Positions 51,634 to 53,797 of a stretch of DNA of 53,797 bases are shown here, in pieces. Source of the DNA: a virus. Made by a program: the position numbers and the translations under genes. The notes under the pieces are model-generated. The model worked only from the letters and a program-made list of their open reading frames with translations, had not been told where the DNA came from and ran no database searches. The DNA lies in the IMG/VR virus record IMGVR_UViG_3300020469_003502, positions 1 through 53,797 of that record; one strand, written 5' to 3'. Within the stretch, counting starts at the first letter, position 1, and the number at the start of each line of letters is the position of its first letter.

Positions 51634-52666
51634 TAATGATTATAAAGATTTTAAAAATGTTCCAGATGATGAACAGTATAAGCTATATCATGAAAGAATT
51701 ACTAAAGATTCTAAAGCTACTATGTCAGAGGATGGAACTCATATGGTTAATTCTGAGTTAGGAAAAAATCTACATTGGATGCATGGACTAGAAGAGTACT
51801 TGGAATATATTGACCACAAACAAAAGGAAAAATATCATGTATTAAAACGTGCAGTGATGTATGGAAATATATGGTATATAAAAGAAATAATCAGAGATGA
51901 AATTTATAGGGGCGACACAGACCTAACAGATGAATTTTTAAATATTATTCTTGCACACTACACAGGCTATGAACACATAAATCACAGAAAAGCACTACAG
52001 TATGTGGCTCACTGTATTGATAGTGACTATATAAGAAAAATTAGCAGTTGGGCTATAACTTGGCAGTATAGAGCTAACCTCAATGACCACTTTAGTAGAG
52101 GTCAAATGAAAAGTAAATTATGGCTATTAGAAGAAATGAAAAATATTATACCAAATCTTTATCTGGGCACAGTTGTACACTATGGTGGCTGGTATGCTAC
52201 AGTAGCAAAACATTTATTTGAACAATTTAAAATAAGACAGTATTACAATTTAGAGCTTGATCCTGATTGCATAGAAATTGCAGATGCCTTTAACTATGAA
52301 CAGTACTATGATAAATGGCGTTATAAAACTGTTGAAAAAGATTGTGGTGTTGTACAATACAATGCCAATGGTGAGTTTGATGTTGAAATTGAAAATGCAA
52401 ACAAGCAAAAAATAGTAACTACTGTTAAACCTGACATTATAATTAACACAAGTTGTGAACACATGAATGAAGATTGGTTCCATAATTTACCTGATGGTAT
52501 GTTGGTATGTTTGCAAACAAATGATTACTTTAGCAACGAACAGCATGTAAATTGTGTAAGCGGTATAAATGAAGCAAAAGCCAAGTACCCAATGAAAGAA
52601 GTGTTGTATGAAGGTGAGATAGATACACACTTATACAATAGGTTTATGTTAATAGGTGAAAAATGA
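51620..52666 (+). CDS. Class I SAM-dependent methyltransferase-like protein
   Basis: In this 348-residue protein, residues about 60-165 form a helical N-terminal domain of unknown role. Residues about 175-340 are methyltransferase-like: LYLGTVVHYGGWYATVAKHL (180-199) occupies the SAM loop, with YNLELDPDCIEIADAF (209-224) carrying the acidic residue. IIINTSCEHMNEDWF (about 285-300) corresponds to motif IV, followed by LVCLQTNDYF. The glycine loop is HYGGW rather than GxGxG, so SAM use is probable but not certain. It overlaps the upstream glycosyltransferase by 14 bases and the next small gene by 4. Confidence 0.65.
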   Translation: MTQSNNDYKDFKNVPDDEQYKLYHERITKDSKATMSEDGTHMVNSELGKNLHWMHGLEEYLEYIDHKQKEKYHVLKRAVMYGNIWYIKEIIRDEIYRGDTDLTDEFLNIILAHYTGYEHINHRKALQYVAHCIDSDYIRKISSWAITWQYRANLNDHFSRGQMKSKLWLLEEMKNIIPNLYLGTVVHYGGWYATVAKHLFEQFKIRQYYNLELDPDCIEIADAFNYEQYYDKWRYKTVEKDCGVVQYNANGEFDVEIENANKQKIVTTVKPDIIINTSCEHMNEDWFHNLPDGMLVCLQTNDYFSNEQHVNCVSGINEAKAKYPMKEVLYEGEIDTHLYNRFMLIGEK

Positions 52667-52884
52667 TAGAACAACTATCATTGCGTGAATTGCAAAAAGA
52701 ATCAGCAAGGGCATTGGCTACAATGCAAGCAACAAATAATAACATACATATGTTTAATAAGAAAGCACATCATAATAGTCAATTATGGTACAGTGCAGTA
52801 ATAGAATGGTATGTAAATACGTATGGAGATTTACCTAGCAAAATAAGTCCAGGTAAAGAAATCAAATTGATTATGGAGGATTAA
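52663..52884 (+). CDS. Small protein of unknown function
   Basis: This 73-residue, probably helical protein (LRELQKESARALATMQATNN and WYSAVIEWYVNTYGDLPSKI) has no motif I recognise. It is tightly coupled on both sides: an ATGA overlap with the methyltransferase, and the next gene starts at the base after its stop with GGAGG as ribosome site. It might be an accessory protein to the QueC-like enzyme that follows. Confidence 0.6.
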   Translation: MIEQLSLRELQKESARALATMQATNNNIHMFNKKAHHNSQLWYSAVIEWYVNTYGDLPSKISPGKEIKLIMED

Positions 52885-53559
52885 ATGTTATTTGAAAACT
52901 CACAAGATAATTGGGAGATTGATCTCCCGGAGAATATGAAAACCCTGGGATTGAAAATCAGTGGAGGTGCTGACAGTGCAATAGTTTGTTACATGGTTGC
53001 GAAGTATGTAACTGAAGAAAGACCTGACATAACCATTCATCCCATTACTGCGGTAGCAAGTACCAAACCATTTCAACAGATATTTGCAGACAAAGTATTA
53101 CGCAAAGTAGAATCACTAACAGGCATTGAATTTGCACCGCACCAATATAGGACAATTGATAGTACTACAGTTGAAAACTATATCAATCAACAAGCAGATC
53201 TTGTCAATGATGTTTATGCAAGTCAAGGCTTGCAAAAGCATTTCTCTGGTTTAACTGCTAATCCAACAGCTGAAGACGCTCCTGAACTTTATGATGGTAC
53301 GCATGCACTACCTGGCAGTTTTGGTCCAAATGATACTGACAGGAGTAAAGGTATAGAAAAGAAATCCAATACATTTAGACCTTTAATAAATGTTGACAAA
53401 AAAGGTGTTGCTGAACACTACGTTAGATTGAGTGTATTAGAAGAACTATTTCCATTGACCCGTAGTTGTGAAAAAGATAACGTGTATACATTTGAAGAAC
53501 ACTGCGGAGACTGTTGGTTTTGTAGAGAACGCAAATGGGGATTCGGAAGATTAATATAA
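52885..53559 (+). CDS. PP-loop ATP pyrophosphatase, QueC-like
   Basis: The 224-residue protein has the PP-loop signature KISGGADSAIV (residues 24-34, 'SGGxDS') and a C-terminal zinc site with C195, then C207, C210 and C213 (CGDCWFCRERKWGFGR). This resembles the 'C-x8-C-x2-C-x2-CxxR' end of 7-cyano-7-deazaguanine synthase, except that the first spacer is 11. QueC converts 7-carboxy-7-deazaguanine to preQ0, and phages use such enzymes to make modified DNA bases or queuosine. No folE, queD or queE gene is in this window, so the pathway is unproven. Other N-type ATP pyrophosphatases remain possible. The start is strongly supported by GGAGG. Confidence 0.7.
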   Translation: MLFENSQDNWEIDLPENMKTLGLKISGGADSAIVCYMVAKYVTEERPDITIHPITAVASTKPFQQIFADKVLRKVESLTGIEFAPHQYRTIDSTTVENYINQQADLVNDVYASQGLQKHFSGLTANPTAEDAPELYDGTHALPGSFGPNDTDRSKGIEKKSNTFRPLINVDKKGVAEHYVRLSVLEELFPLTRSCEKDNVYTFEEHCGDCWFCRERKWGFGRLI

Positions 53560-53797
53560 TTGAAACACTTAAAAGTAAAATTGAATTAAATCAATCCAGT
53601 GTTGTTAAGCAATTTAGATCATTAGTAATTGCAAATCCCAAGACTTGGCTAAAACATTATCAATCATTATGTGAACTTAATCCACACCTTGTTAAAGTAT
53701 ACAACATTAATGAACAAGGCACAGAGATTGTAATGGAAAATCTTGGCAAGATTATTACAATAGAAGACTTACTCAAAGATGCAAACTATTTTAAACT
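53535..53797 (+). CDS. Partial gene of unknown function, possibly kinase-like
   Basis: The frame is open from ATG 53535, inside the end of the QueC-like gene, to the window edge (87 codons). It begins MGIRKINIIETLKSKIELNQ and continues with VVKQFRSLVIANPKTWLKHY, HLVKVYNINEQGTEIVMENL and IITIEDLLKD. The 'lVkvy....ivMe.l......dll' run resembles the hinge between the two lobes of protein-kinase or aminoglycoside-phosphotransferase folds. The catalytic part would lie outside the window, so this is a weak suggestion. The ribosome site is poor and a later start is possible. Confidence 0.5.
   Translation, partial: MGIRKINIIETLKSKIELNQSSVVKQFRSLVIANPKTWLKHYQSLCELNPHLVKVYNINEQGTEIVMENLGKIITIEDLLKDANYFK

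Noticed and set aside
1-53797. Prophage or integrated element
   Set aside because: No integrase, attachment repeat, tRNA junction or host-like gene was seen. All genes fit one lytic T4-like genome.

Overview
The window is part of the genome of a marine, low-GC, T4-like myovirus, of the kind that infects Pelagibacter or cyanobacteria. Four things show this: a gp55-type late sigma factor on the minus strand, T4-type late promoters (TATAAATA and close variants), a run of T4-like baseplate genes (hub, gp5-like spike, gp25, gp6, gp7-like giant), and cyanophage or pelagiphage-style tail fibre genes. No tRNA, rRNA, CRISPR, insertion sequence or integrase was seen. Coding density is extreme: no gap exceeds about 100 bases, and most neighbouring genes overlap at their stop and start codons.

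Region 1 (1-727) holds the 5' part of gene 55 on the minus strand and a divergent control region. A near-consensus sigma70 promoter faces gene 55 and a late promoter faces the baseplate block. Region 2 (728-25267) is the virion block: a nucleotidyltransferase, tail-tube/baseplate junction proteins, a hub protein carrying an M15-type peptidase domain, a spike without lysozyme, a possible lysozyme-like protein, gp25, gp6, a 3756-residue gp7-like protein with flagellin-type repeats, and three fibre or fibre-connector proteins.

Region 3 (25268-50878) starts at an overlapping sigma70/late promoter and is an unbroken 25.5 kb set of 27 overlapping or abutting genes. They encode GT-A-like glycosyltransferases, seven radical SAM enzymes with different auxiliary-cluster layouts (one fused to a Gfo/Idh/MocA oxidoreductase), three sulfotransferase-like proteins, an APS-kinase-like and a nucleotidyltransferase-like protein, two methyltransferases, two MORN-repeat fusions, a PLP aminotransferase, two SGNH-like esterases or acyltransferases, a carbamoyltransferase and a UDP-glucuronate decarboxylase-like enzyme. 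I read this as a phage-encoded pathway that builds, sulfates, methylates, carbamoylates and radically modifies a glycan or glycosylated protein. The target could be the tail fibres just upstream or the host envelope. The substrate cannot be told from sequence.

Region 4 (50879-53797) begins at a perfect-consensus sigma70 promoter. It carries a second copy of one glycosyltransferase family, a SAM methyltransferase, a small conserved protein, a QueC-like PP-loop enzyme and a partial gene running off the end.
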